DNA from: Cryptomeria japonica
Lineage: Eukaryota; Streptophyta; Pinopsida; Cupressales; Cupressaceae
Length of the DNA stretch: 64,000 bases
Direction: 5' to 3'
Assembly: GCF_030272615.1 (NCBI RefSeq)
Contig: NC_081409.1
Location: 912,763,840-912,827,839, forward strand
Part shown: positions 13,050-24,419 of the stretch, piece after piece
How the letters are laid out: each line of letters begins with the position of its first letter
How positions within the stretch are numbered: the first letter of the stretch is position 1
Notes under the pieces: generated by a model
What the model was told of the DNA's origin: nothing
Seen by the model: only the letters and a program-made list of their open reading frames with translations
Database searches by the model: none
Position numbers and translations under genes: made by a program

Positions 13050-14140
13050 AAATCAAATTTGATCACAATATGCCTTATCCGTCGGAAACCTTCGTCGGAA
13101 TTTGAGGCCAAATGTATTAGTGTCCCGACGGCTAAGGTGGAGCCCAAGTGCTAACCGAGAATGGTGTGGCCCCCACGCCCACAGGGCTGACAACGTAGCA
13201 CCAGCATATGAACCAGCTCAAACTTGGTGATGATGTGGACAAACCTTTGGTTGACACGTGGCACTTTGTGGCTTCCATGTTGCGGCTTTGATACCGGTCG
13301 AATGATGTGGCTGTCGAGTTGGAGATTGAGGTGGACTAACCAAAGGACAACCCATGGCACTCCAAGATGCTTGAAGATGTTAATTCCCTACAAGGATCCA
13401 ACGGCTCGTGCAATCGCACAAATGAAAGATGCACGAGAGATAGTGATCAAGCGATTGCAAGATCACGCCACGTGACCTACATGGGTTGAGAACCAGGTAG
13501 TGTTGAAGGACACATGGACCAATAGGTAGGTGCCATGTGGAAATGAAGTAGGCCCCGGTGGCTAAAGGGACATTTAAACTAAAATTCCCCCCATTCCCTA
13601 TGGAATAATAAAGGAGTAAAATAATCCCCACATATATCAAATTGCCCCAAAATGTAGAAAAGTTTGAGATGATTTAATGTTGGCCTCAAAATAAATATTG
13701 AACTATGTCGTGAGAAAACAAAGGGTATTCAACCAAGTAATAATCAAGACTGGTTAATGTTGTTTCACGTGCGCCGAGATCTATAAAATCATACCCAAAT
13801 TTGTAAAATCATGATTCTTTTGCTAGACTTAAAGGGTTTGTGCTGTTTTTCAACGTGTATATTCAAAGGAGTGCAAAAAGCGATAAGGTGGATACCTTCA
13901 GCAAAACATATATTTTCATTATATGAGAGGTATTTTCATGGGAAAAAGAAGAAAGCCAAAGTGGATAATATTTTCTATTAGAAGATATTTTGGAGAGTGC
14001 AGGAGAAGCAGAGGATATTTTCATATGCAGGGAGATGAAAGAGATAGGACACATGGCATCAACAAGGCAAATTGAAGAAGACATGTGGCAAAGCAGGAGT
14101 AGATCTAAAGTCTTCTTCTCTTCTATTTATTCTTCTTTTT
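13050..14140. other. No gene recognised
   Basis: Moderately GC-rich at 13130-13560, then AT-rich. An 83-codon frame at 13224-13475 ends in a basic helical stretch (RAIAQMKDAREIVIKRLQ), followed after a stop by WVENQVVLKD. This faintly recalls the linker after a gypsy integrase core, but it is too short to call. Confidence 0.4.
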
Positions 14141-14145
14141 TCTCT

Positions 14146-14897
14146 GTTTATGCTTTGGCCCAAGGGGTCAACTAAATTGCTTAAATAGAGTTACATAATG
14201 ATAGGTCTTATGCAAGGATTTAGGTAAGTAGTTTTGGATGTGAATCACTAATGAGATACACTATAAGGCAATGTTATCTTGGATCTAATAGATGCTAGAT
14301 AAAATATTGTCATATGTCATTTTATGTTTTTCACAGTTTCAAGTTGCCCAATGGAATGAGGCACTGATCACAGCTAGCAATTGTGTTTACAGTCAATGTA
14401 GTAGTCAAAATCATTAGCTCTTGCTACAAGATTTGTATGAATCATAATATCTTTTATTTTATGTATGTGTGTTTATGAGCTGAAATGTCTCATGGCTCCA
14501 AGAAGTTGAGGAGGATTCTCCTTTTCTGTTGAGCCCATATGAGAAACATTAATTCTAATAGCTTGAGGAGTTGTTCATTCTCATTGCTCCACTTTAAGTT
14601 GTAGATCAATGGATGATTAGCCATCATTTAGCATCTCCTTAAATTGTTGTTGAGCCTTTTGGTGAGATTATCTGCTTTATTTAATGTTATTTACAAGTGT
14701 GGTGCAGAGATTGTAAATGCATTAAGGGATCACCTTCCCTGGTTTTGCAGAGCCTAAAGTGCAGAAGGATCTTGTATCCTTGTTAAGTCGGTCCAAGTCC
14801 TTGAAATTTTTGATAATTGAGGTTGGAAACCTCATAGGAAGTGGAGAGATCAACTTGGTTACTGCATAAGTGTAAAACCTATAATTGGGAACCAACA
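14146..14897 (-). repeat. Dispersed repeat family 1, copy 1
   Basis: This block is clearly homologous to 39422-40100, in the same orientation. Shared landmarks in order are gtttatgct(t)ggcccaagg, gtgcccaatgga-taaggcac, ttgttgagcc, gggatcacc, gatcttgtatccttgtt and ggaaccaaca at the right end. On the minus strand both copies begin TGTTGGTTCC and encode a related but broken peptide. This copy has lost its frame. Two copies 25 kb apart mean it is a mobile or duplicated element. Its class is not clear. Confidence 0.75.
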
Positions 14898-14899
14898 TC

Positions 14900-16270
14900 A
14901 TGCATAGAAACATTGACAAAGCCTATTTACATATAATCTCAAAACCAAATCACAAGCAATTGCCTATTCGTCAAAATCTAATGGATTTGATCGATTTGAT
15001 CGATCTCACCGAATAAACAAATGGTGGATAGTTCCACTTTAGTCATTACTCAAACATTAGGCGAAGTTGATCGACAATTAAAGAACAGACCAATGGTCCC
15101 TCGTAGACCTTCCTACTAAAATTGGCCCTACCCTTCACGAGGAGTATAGATAAAGAGACCTGTGTGGTGCTATCTGAGTACTGGTGTTGTGTGCCACATA
15201 TCTCACTCTGACCATTCTACTCTATACTTCCCTTTAACTAAGTATGACCAATTTGGAATGATTTATGTTTTGGCCACACATGTGAACTTGACTTGTCATA
15301 TGTAGTGACTAATATGACACTTTGGCCAAAGTTTCATGAAAAAAAGTCTTTGTTCACCCACCCCTTACTCAACTTGGAGACTACTCTCACTTCCTAGGGT
15401 TTGGTAATTAAAGACAACTAGTCCAAAATACATAAGAGACTACTTAAGTTATCACTTGTAGATAAGGTGTTCTCCCCTTTGCAACTGCAAGGTATGGATC
15501 CACTATCTTAGTCCATCTTAATTCTTCTAAAGACTTGAAATTTCTTCAAGCCCCTAATTTTAAGCTAATGAAAAAGATATACGAGTTTTCTAACTGGAAT
15601 TTCCTATGACCTCCTGGTCTTTCTTATTTGCTTAGTTTTATCTTATTTTGAACTCTTAAATTTATCACCAAATAATTTCACTAAATATTGCCATATCAGT
15701 AGTTATTCATTTCTTGACTTCCCGTCTTTAACCTTCATTCAATCCTAAATATAGACATTTATATAAATATGAATATAGTATAGTCTTATCTCAAATTCAA
15801 AAATACTCAAAAGAGCAACTTGGAATATTCTCATCATTAATAATAAACCCAACATTTCTCATGTTCTTCACTTAGAAATTATAAAATCATACAAAATCAA
15901 GGGCACTACATTGAGATGTGTTTCCCAAATTCAAATCTTCCAAGTAAAAACAATTCTAACACTTGATAAAGAAAATTTCCAAAAAGTACTTATGACATGC
16001 TTGTTGGTTTCAAGAGATCATTGGGAGATGAAGGTTGAGAGGTACTAGCTCCTTCCTCAAATTCTTCTTTTTTTAACCAATCATCACCCTATCCCCTCTT
16101 TCAATATGTGAAGAAAAACTCTATTTTTTTCTAATTCCCTATTGTGAGTGATTAAACCTCACTCTGTACACAAACTTCTTGAAGGCAAACAATTCAAAAT
16201 AACAAGTCACCCTGAAATAAAGTTTCTCCTAAAAGACCCTTTTAAATCCTATGGCTATCCTATTTATAGC
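14900..16270 (-). mobile_element. Possible minus-strand LTR remnant with a TATA box
   Basis: No coding frame. On the minus strand a textbook plant TATA box, CTATAAATA, lies at 16261-16269, with LTR-like leader sequence continuing leftwards. The flank upstream of the box (above 16300) is the minisatellite into which the large LTR element at 16403 inserted. The ends were not found. Confidence 0.3.
16261..16269 (-). promoter_or_regulatory. TATA box, minus strand
   Basis: CTATAAATA on the minus strand fits the plant TATA consensus. It most likely belongs to a retrotransposon LTR rather than a host gene, as no host coding sequence follows. Confidence 0.4.
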
Positions 16271-16307
16271 CATCCTAGAGAAAATGCCTCCAAAACAAAT
16301 CATCCAT

Positions 16308-16402
16308 GCAACTAAAAAGCAACATGCAAGAAAAAAGAAAAAAGAAATATGCAACTAAAAAGCAACATGCAAGCAAAAAGTAATATGAAAAAAGAAACAT
16401 GA
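16308..16402. repeat. AT-rich minisatellite, left part (split by an LTR element)
   Basis: Units like gcaacatgcaactaaaaa recur about four times with drift. The same array resumes at 22479 beyond the LTR element, so 16403-22478 inserted into one array. Confidence 0.8.
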
Positions 16403-17299
16403 TGTTGGCAATTGACACTCGTCGGATTCATTTTGTTGTCATTGATGGCAACAAGATTAGATAGAAATCATTTATCGGCATTAGGAGGCATATACCGACA
16501 GACACCGACTTTGGAGTATTCAAGGCTACATCGGCACCAACATCATACTTGAAGAAGCCGACATCAAGAAAGATTTATTTAGTAAATCATTTTGTAATTA
16601 TTGTCAAGGACGACATTGGATATCTTTTGTAATGCATTATAAGCCAACATAAGGCATATTGTTTATAATGGGTATATAGGTCAGTCTGCTAGATCACTTT
16701 TGAAGTGTGATAATGATATTATATATGACATAGGAGAATATAGCAGAACTGTATAATGCGAAGTATATGTATGTAGATCATTTGTATGTGATTGTTATAT
16801 CATGCAATGATATGTAGATAGCTTGGAAAGCATTTTGGGAGGACAAGAGATACCGGTAGTAGTGTTCAGGGTTTATGAACTGGTACAGAGCATAGCTAGA
16901 ACCGAAACTCTATCTGGCATAGCAAATGCATTTTTGAGTTCAATTTTATTGTTTTACATCAGCAGAAACTTGTAGTCAGTGAGACTCTTTAGTGATGAGC
17001 AATATGCTCTAGGCAGTGTGTCTTCCTGCATGTGCAGGCCCTCATTATATGTAATATCCTTTCATATGGCTAGTGAACTGATATTGTGGATCACAAATCC
17101 CACCGTGGTTTTTCCTCTTTGAGGTTTTCCACGTACAAATTCTGTGTTATGGTGTTCATTTACGTGGATGGTTTATTTGCTTCAAGTTATATGTTTATTT
17201 GTTTACTGGTTTATATGTGTATGGAATAAAAGGATAAAATCTAGATTAACTAGCATAACACTAATTCACCCCCCCTCTCAGTGTTCTTGGATCCCAACA
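16403..17299 (+). repeat. 5' LTR (897 bp)
   Basis: Begins TGTTGGCAATTGACACTC and ends TTGGATCCCAACA. It aligns along its length with 21551-22478. Differences in the first 170 bp are mostly transitions plus small indels, indicating an old insertion. A pyrimidine-rich cattcaccccccctctcag-like stretch lies just before the end. Confidence 0.92.
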
Positions 17300-17301
17300 A
17301 T

Positions 17302-17313
17302 TGGTATCAGAGC
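17302..17313 (+). other. Primer-binding site for initiator tRNA-Met
   Basis: TGGTATCAGAGC lies 2 nt after the 5' LTR end. It is the standard plant retrotransposon primer site, complementary to the 3' end of initiator tRNA-Met. Confidence 0.93.
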
Positions 17314-17373
17314 TTGGTACCTCAGAAGAAGTTTAACAACTTGAGGAAGATCCTGAAACTAGAATCTTTGAAC

Positions 17374-18511
17374 ATGGCTATGGAGAAGCAACTTGAGATG
17401 GCTCTTGAGGATTATTATGTTGAAAGGATGAAGAAATTGAAATTGCAAGAAGAATTGAATTCTGCAAATAAGTTCATTTTTATCCTATAAGAAAGGTTAT
17501 CATCAGCTCAAGCCAAGAGAAAAGCACTTTTGCAAAACCCGGATGATGAGGAGAAGAATGCACTTAAGGAACAATGTCAGAAACTAAGTCAAGCGAACAT
17601 GCTCATGAAGAATGAAATGCAAGATCTGACTATGAGGTTATCAAAAGATATTGAGGATAGAAAGAAGAAGGAAGATAATCTTGTTATATCTTTGAAGAAA
17701 AAATTTGATGAATGTGGCAGATTGACTCATGAGAATAATATGTTGATAACTGATTTATTACGTTCTGGAACAATGAACAAGAACTTGAAAGACAGATAAC
17801 TACTTTGAGAGATGATCTAACTACTACAAGTGAGTACAAAGAAAAATTCAGGATTAGTGTTGCTCAGTTGGATGACTTATTGAAAAGACAAAGGCAGATC
17901 GATGATTCTAGAGGACTTGGATTTGTACAAGGTGAAAGCTCTGGTACTGCAAATGAAGATCAAACAACCGGTATGCAGAACTCATCAGAACAGAGGAAAC
18001 CAGTATGGAAATCTAATGCTTATAAATTCAATGGTAGATGTTTTGTTTGCAATAAATTTGGGCATATGGCTAAACAATGTAGAAATAAAGCAAATCAAAA
18101 CTACAATTCTGTTCCCGATCAATGCACAAATTGCAAGAAATATGGTCATAGATCAGAAGATTATAGAATGAATGTTAAATGTCATGCATGTGGAAAGTTT
18201 GAACATTTTTCTAATCATTGTAGGTCAAGGAATGACACCGGATTTGTCAAAGCAATTCATGAGAACAATGTCACATGTTATGCTGCAACAAAATAGGTCA
18301 TATTGCTAAATACTGCATAAGCAAGACTCAACCGGTTAGCAATGATAAATATAATGATAAAGGAAAGAAAAAGGTAGATGAAATACAACAAGATCACACC
18401 AAGAGATGGGTTAGAAAATCTGAAGAACCAAGTAGAGATGGATCTACACCGGTAACTCCATCGGTAGAAAAGGGTATTCCTCCACCGGTAGGAAATTTCA
18501 TTGGTAACTGA
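17374..18511 (+). pseudogene. Gag C-terminal part: coiled coil plus CCHC cluster, broken
   Basis: The frame opens at ATG 17374, soon after the primer site, and lacks the usual N-terminal copia gag (UBN2) region. About 170 residues are charged, heptad-like and predicted coiled coil (for example KEQCQKLSQANMLMKNEM). A conserved KLDDLLKRQR...GLGF-type segment (here LDDLLKRQRQ, RGLGFVQG) typical of copia gag proteins follows. Then come CX2CX4HX4C knuckles at 18039-18080, 18123-18164 (last Cys replaced by Tyr), 18180-18221 and 18276-18316. The product would bind and package element RNA. Damage: a stop at 17488-17490, a frameshift near 17770, and a one-base deletion inside the fourth knuckle. Four knuckles is unusual; one is typical in copia gag. 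Confidence 0.8.
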
Positions 18512-18875
18512 GGCATAAGCCTTAGGGGTTGGCAAAGTCATTGCAAAATCCTACACATTACCTCGGAGGAGATCTAAAGAGATCTGGAAGAGATCTAGAG
18601 AGTTGTGTTCATCATTGATGAAGGTTCACCTGGCACAAGACTGTGAAAACTGACACCCGTAGGGTTGTTGGCGAAGCATTTATTATAGAGAAAGATTAGG
18701 GTTTTATTCGCTGATAAAAGTGGTAAGTGAATTCATTTTGACTCATTGAGAATTCAAGCATTCAGAGCGAAGAAAAGGTGAATTTCAGGCGAATTAAGAG
18801 TGTGCAAAGGCATTCTGAAAGGATTTCGAGCAGTTATAAATCTTCCACCAGCATTCACTTCAGGTTTTCTTCAAA
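18512..18875 (+). other. Spacer between gag and second ORF
   Basis: No open frame longer than a few dozen codons. It contains a gatctaaagagatctggaag-type short repeat at 18570-18600 and an agggttttattcgctgat stretch followed by gtaagt, which looks like a plant 5' untranslated leader. That would fit a captured gene or a separate leader for the second ORF, but no promoter is demonstrable. Confidence 0.4.
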
Positions 18876-21150
18876 ATGGCATCTGGATCTTCAGCTCCTA
18901 CTTTCATTTCAAATCACATCGTTGTCGAAGTCAAGGATAGGTTAAGGCTCGTATTCAAGGAGGTTCCCAAAATTGCTAAGAAGGAAGATTCTGCAGGAGC
19001 ATTTTCTAGGGTTCCTGATGGCGTGATGTATGTTGAAAACATGAGGGAATACATTCACTGCACCCTGGAGGATCTAGGCACAGAGGAAATCAAAAGCATG
19101 TATCAATCCGTGAAACTGGGAGACTCTGGAACCATCAAACTGGAATAAAAAGCAATTGAGGATCTAGGGTTAACCGGTATTCTTTACATACCAGAATTCA
19201 AGGATGAAGTCATCGGATACGTTCTGAGCAGGGTTCACAACGAGTTCATCTGGCTGGATAGGCCTTACATGATCAATAAGGAGGTTATTCAAGCTATCAC
19301 CGGCTTACCCAAAGTTGGACAAGAACCTGACAAGAAAATTTCTAACATAGAGGTCGAGAAACTCACCGGTGCAACTCCTGATAGTAGATCAATAAGGATC
19401 AACACAATCACCGACACTAATGTGAAATTTACAAGTATGATAATAGGTTATAAGGTAACTCAATCTAATCGATTGAATTTTGTTGCTAGTTCATGCATTC
19501 ATGTTGCATATCAAATGCTGAGGAATAATGCAAAGTATGATTTATGTGAATGGATGAGGAGTGAATTGATGTTGAACCTTGGAAACATCAAGGGAGTTAA
19601 GAAAGGAACTTTTAGATATGGTAATCTCATTGTATGTATGATGCTTTACTTCCTGAATGAGCTACCTAGTCTTGGCAAGAAGCATTGGGCTCATGACATA
19701 TCGGTAGGTATGCAGACAAAGGAAGCAATCACCGGTCTTGGTACTGGCAGAGATGAAAAAATTTGGGGGTATTTCAAAACATTCCAAGAAAACATGAGGC
19801 AAAGGGAGAGAATATCAAAGATAATTGTGGAGAAGTACTCCATTGATATCTGCTTTATGGTGAAAATTGATGAAACTCTTATGGAGGCAGTGAAACCTAG
19901 GAGAATCTAGAATACTGAGCTTGGATATGAGGTAGATGATAGCATTTTTGAACTCTATGAAAAATTGTTGCTAGATGCCCCATTGGATGACAAAACAGAG
20001 CATTTTGGTACAGCAGAAGAGAAGGCCCTTGAAGTCAAAACTAGTTTTAATAGGAAGAGAAGAGAGAAGAAAATAGAAAAGATGTATGCATATGTATAGG
20101 ATGTAATTCATAAGATAAACACTCAACTGGGTTCTGGATCCAAATCGACAGCAGAACTAGCAGTGGCTAGTACTGCAGAGGTGAAGAAGCCTGAAGCTTA
20201 AATCTCTACCATCACTTATGATTCTAACCCTAGGGACAATGAACCTCTAGCTTTCAGAAGGGTACAAAGGAAGAAAGTGGATCAACCACCAGTAGAGAAG
20301 AAGAAGGAAGAGCCTAGGAGGAGACTTGTCAGAAAGACAACTAAACCTACTGCACCACCACCTTCGGTAAGGAAGCCTATACAAAAGAGGAAACCAGTCA
20401 CATCTACACCGACAACCACAAGTAAAAAGAAGAGTGGTGATACTAAAATTGGTAAGACTAAAAAGACCTGTGCTAAATTAATTGATGAAATTACAAAGGA
20501 TGTTATGTTGAAAAATGTATCTAAGTATTATGAAGATTTAGAGGATGATGAGCGAAATGAAATTGAAGAGGCAATTTGTCTATACATAGATATATATAAG
20601 AAAGCCTTAGTAGAAATTTTAAAGGAGATACCTCGATCTTTGTATAATAAAATTGATGCTAGAAGACTTGACACTATCAAGAGGGATAGGGAAATTAAGG
20701 AAGTAACACTTTTGGAAATGTGTGGTTCTATAAGCAGTGAGGAAATGAAAAGATGCATAGATGTTGCAAATAGGAAAGTTTTCAGTAGTAAACCTCGACA
20801 GATAAGCCTTATGATGGGCAAAGTAAATGAGGTGATAAATGAGACCAGTAAAGGTTGGACCAAATTCTTTCGGAAGAATCCAGATTTTCTCACATCTCAT
20901 GAAGAATTTGCAAAGGCAACATCTTCCACCGTTCCTGACAAATCAAAAGTATTGCTAATTCTTTTGATGGATTAACCGCACTAACCACATTTGTTGATGG
21001 ATAAATTTTATCCTTGGAGAACCAAATTTTTGCTTTTGAGAAGGAGAGATAAATTCATTAGGAGAGAAAGAAGTCTGAGAAGACTGGTGAGTCCCAGATT
21101 GGATTCATTGGGTGTACATAAGAGAGAGTGCATGGACATGATTGCTAAAC
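18876..21150 (+). pseudogene. Unassigned second ORF of about 700 codons in a pol-less LTR element
   Basis: One frame runs from ATG 18876 to 20975 (699 sense or former sense codons), interrupted only by stops at 19146, 19908, 20097 and 20199. A shifted frame (IANSFDGLTALTTFVDG) carries similarity-like sequence on towards 21150. Three zones are visible: an N-terminal folded-looking part of about 400 residues (MASGSSAPTF, then VIQAITGLPKVGQEP and later LMLNLGNIKGVKKGTFRYGN); a basic, Pro-rich linker at 20280-20480 (KKKEEPRRRLVRKTTKP, PPPSVRKPIQKRKP) that could be a nuclear localisation or nucleic-acid-binding region; and a helical, acidic/basic C-terminal part (YYEDLEDDERNEIEEAI). I recognise no enzyme motif. 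It occupies the place where pol should be. It could be a captured host gene or an element-specific protein. Confidence 0.65.
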
Positions 21151-21538
21151 CCACACCGACAGATGTCAAATAGAAGGAAACACTTGCCCACTTACTAAGT
21201 GGACTGGTATCCATTTCTGAAACTTTCAAAACCGGCTGGCATACATATCTTTAGTTGTTGAATAAGGTCTACCCATAAATTTTGAAGTTGGTCAAGCTCC
21301 AGTGAAATTAATAGTATTCACTTATTCTTTTGTTCTGAATTCTTTCAACTCTTTCATCGGTCTTTGGCATTGATGTCAAAGGGGGAGTATGTATATATGT
21401 GAAAAATATCAAAAACATCAGACAAGATCACATGGTAAGGATATCAAGATATCAAAAGGAGTGTATTGCTCAGGGGGAGCATATTTTAGTTAAACCGACA
21501 GGGAATCCATTTTTCACATGAGTGTTGCCATCAATGCC

Positions 21539-21550
21539 AAAGGGGGAGAT
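21539..21550 (+). other. Polypurine tract
   Basis: AAAGGGGGAGAT ends exactly at the start of the 3' LTR and would prime plus-strand DNA synthesis. Two similar purine runs lie upstream, at about 21378-21388 (caaagggggag) and 21470-21478 (cagggggag). Confidence 0.9.
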
Positions 21551-22478
21551 TGTTGGCAATTGACACTCATCGGATTCATTTCATTGTCATTGATGGCAAT
21601 AAGATTAGATGGAAATCATTTACCGGCATTAGGAGGCATATACCGGCAGACACTGGCTTTGGAGCATTCAGGGCTACACTGACACCAACACGGGCACCGA
21701 CATCAGTACTTGAAGGAAGGCGACATCAAGAAAGATTTATTTAGTAAATTATTTTGTAATTATTGTCGAGGCCGACATTGGATATCTTTTGGAATGCATT
21801 ATACACTGACATAAGGCATATTGTTTGTAATGGGTATATAGGTCAGTCTGCTAGATCATTTTTGAAGTGTGATAATGATATGATATATATGACATAAGAT
21901 GCGACATAGGAGAATATAGCAAAACTATATAATGTGAAGTATATGTATGAAGATCATTTGTATGTGAGTGTTATATCATGCAATGATTTGTAGATAGCTT
22001 GGAAAGCATTTTGGGAGGACAAGAGATACTGGTAGCAGTGTTCAAGGTTTATGAACCGGTATAGAGCAGAGCTAGAACCAGAACTCTATCAGGAATAGCA
22101 GATGCATTTTTTAGTTCAATTTTATTGTTTTACTTCAGCAAAAACTTGTATTCAATGAGACTCTTTAGTGATGAGCAATATGCTCTAGGCAGTGTGCCTT
22201 CCTACATGTGCAGGCCCCCATTATATGTAATATCCTTTCATATGGCCAGTGAACTGATATTGTGGGTCACAAATCTCACCGTTGTTTTTCCTCTTTGAGG
22301 TTTTCCACGTAAAAATTCTATGTGTTATGGTGTTCATTTATGTGGATAGTTCATTTGCTTCAAGTTATATGTTTATTTATTTATTGATTTATATGTGTAT
22401 GGTATAAAAGTATAAAATCTAGATTAACCAACAGAACACTGATTCAGCCCCCCCTCTCAGTGTTCTTGGATCCCAACA
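21551..22478 (+). repeat. 3' LTR (928 bp)
   Basis: Starts TGTTGGCAATTGACACTC and ends TTGGATCCCAACA, matching the 5' LTR apart from scattered transitions and small insertions such as acgggcacc near 21690. Confidence 0.92.
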
Positions 22479-22605
22479 CATGCAACTAAAAACTAACATG
22501 CAATGAAAAAAGTTACACTCAAATTAAAAAAGCAACATGCAATTAAAAAAAAGTACATGCAAATTTAAAAAAGCAACATGCAAATCAAAAAGTTACTTTA
22601 TGAAT
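22479..22605. repeat. AT-rich minisatellite, right part
   Basis: Continues the gcaacatgcaa(c/t)taaaaa array of 16308-16402 on the far side of the LTR element, with four or five drifting units. Confidence 0.8.
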
Positions 22606-23880
22606 TAATCACCTAATTAGACTATGTACAATTTGTTGCATGAATTGAAAGATTATTCCAACACCTAATTAGGAACTAAGTGAAATTTGAAGCATGAAAG
22701 GAAATATTAATCCAATCCTAATTAGGAACTAAGTGCAAGTTGTTTGTTCAATTTTAAGCCTTTGATTGGTTATGCCCTACAATAGGCACATTAGCTCTTC
22801 CGAAACCTACACAAAAATAGTGACGAGCATGAAAATCAGGAATTTGGTCTTCTCGAACCTGTATCTCATAAAAAATCTCACAAAAAGCATCAAATTAAAT
22901 GTGTTCACGTCAGGTTCACTAGAAAATGTAATTAGGAATTCAAGAAAATGTAACTTGATTTGTACCCCCTTGGGCACCTTGATCCTAATGCAAAATAGGA
23001 TGTCGCCATGGTCCTCCCTCAATTTGGGCCCCTTTAAACCCATTTTTGCATTTCAAAAAAGAGAGAGGTTTCACTCTCCGTGTTGGCTCATGTCAGAAAA
23101 TTAGCCAATTTTTCAGACGGGAAAGTATATAAAGAGAATTTCCCCTCTCATTTGAACATATAAGGCATCCATCAATTAGAAAGATCACACATGAGATCAA
23201 GCATTCAAGAGTGATTAAGCATTATTAGTCTTCTTTCAAGCCTTGGAGCAACAACAAAGTCAATATTTAAGCATTGAAGTGGAGATTTGCATCCTATTCC
23301 AACAAAGACTTCATAAACTCTAATTCCATGTAGAGGCAAGAAAAACTTCACAAGGAGGTATCATCATTCAATTTTCAGTCATAATTCAACATCTCCCTCA
23401 AAAGGATAATCTTTCGTTACAGTTATTTCAATTATCTTTATTTCAATTTCATGGTTAATTCCAAAATAGGGGTTTGACCTAAGGCAAGCCCCTATTCCCA
23501 ACCTATTTCCCCTTTTAGTGTGTGCAGGAAATAGGTACGGATCTATGATCTTCAAGATAAACTTCATTCACAGAGACAAATCAACCCTTTTTGGCGTGCA
23601 AAAAAGTATGAGGACCATGGTGACTGAATCATGGTCCTGACTTTTTAGGAGCTTTTTCGAGGATCAGATTTGACTCGACTTATACTGCTCAGATCCAGGT
23701 GCATCCAAAAATCCCGCATCTGTAGCTCACTGTTTTCTCAGTTTTACCTTCACTTTTCAACATTTTACCTAATTTCAGCAATTCAACTTACAAAAGAGAG
23801 GAAACCCCAAAATCAAATTAATCCAATCCATTCAGCATTCAGTCCTTATTTGATTTGTGACTGAATCTAATGGATTCCCT
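22606..23880 (+). mobile_element. Probable LTR-derived sequence with a TATA box
   Basis: No gene. At 22615-22740 the phrase cctaattaggaactaagtg occurs in two close copies with a third partial one. A TATA-like tatataaag lies at 23126-23134 and is followed by a leader-like region without open frames. The layout suggests the U3-R-U5 part of an LTR, but ends and target duplication were not identified. Confidence 0.35.
23126..23134 (+). promoter_or_regulatory. TATA-like element
   Basis: tatataaag on the plus strand with no coding sequence downstream, most likely an LTR promoter. Confidence 0.35.
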
Positions 23881-23883
23881 TCC

Positions 23884-24414
23884 TGTTAAGAATTGCATGC
23901 AAAAAATATCAATTATATGCAAATACAGATTAAACAAAGGAATGAAAAACACAAAAATAATAACAATGAGGAGACAAAATTTAACGTGGTTCACCCAAAC
24001 TCGGGCTACATCCACCAAAAAGAGAGTCAAATATTATTATCCAATAAATCGAATTCATTACAACCAACAATCCCTTGCAACTCAATATCGCTGCAAAATG
24101 CTACAAAATTCTCTACAGAAAACCCTAACCCTTAGTCATTTTATCAAGACTTGCGTCATTACAGAATTAGAGTTACAATATGTTAGCTAGTAGAAAAAAT
24201 AATACCCAACACCTTTATAAAATAATTAAAGTCATTTCGGCTCATGGGGCACTACACTTCGACCCCGCCCTAGACCCCGCAAGGGGCGCTACCCCTTGAC
24301 CCCGCCTTGGGGGTGCTGTTCCCAAACCCCCGTTAAATAATTTGGGGGGAAACTGCGCCGATAAAAGTGGGAAAAATTTAACCTCTGAGTTTAATTAGGC
24401 TCCATATAACAACA
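23884..24414 (-). mobile_element. Solo LTR (531 bp) with 5-bp target duplication CTTCC
   Basis: On the minus strand it starts TGTTGTTATATGG and ends TTCTTAACA. The five bases outside each end are both CTTCC (23879-23883 and 24415-24419). A GC-rich stretch at 24240-24330 contains a repeated accccgc/ccttgaccccgc phrase. On the minus strand, a gtgaaccacgttaaa motif near 23980 fits the R/U5 region of plant LTRs. No primer site or internal region is attached, so this is a solo LTR left by recombination between two LTRs. Confidence 0.88.
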
Positions 24415-24419
24415 CTTCC

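Larger units (their letters stand above)
16403..22478 (+). mobile_element. Pol-less LTR retrotransposon with gag and an unassigned second ORF
   Basis: A structurally complete element of about 6.08 kb. Both LTRs run from TGTTGG to CCAACA, a tRNA-Met primer site follows the left LTR after a short gap, and a polypurine tract abuts the right LTR. Flanking bases are catga on the left and catgc on the right, a 5-bp target duplication with one mismatch. The 4.25-kb interior has a coiled-coil/zinc-knuckle gag end and a second ORF of about 700 codons. No protease, integrase, reverse transcriptase or RNase H motif is present in any frame. This resembles gag-only non-autonomous LTR elements (TR-GAG type), which borrow enzymes from a relative; LTR and primer features suggest a copia-like helper. 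Stops and frameshifts show it is no longer coding-competent. Confidence 0.85.

Noticed and set aside
13224..13475. Possible gypsy integrase C-terminal fragment
   Set aside because: Resemblance is limited to a basic helix and WVENQVVLKD after a stop, with no neighbouring integrase motifs.
24240..24340. GC-rich patch as a possible organelle or rDNA fragment
   Set aside because: It lies inside a solo LTR with proven target duplication, so it is part of the LTR.
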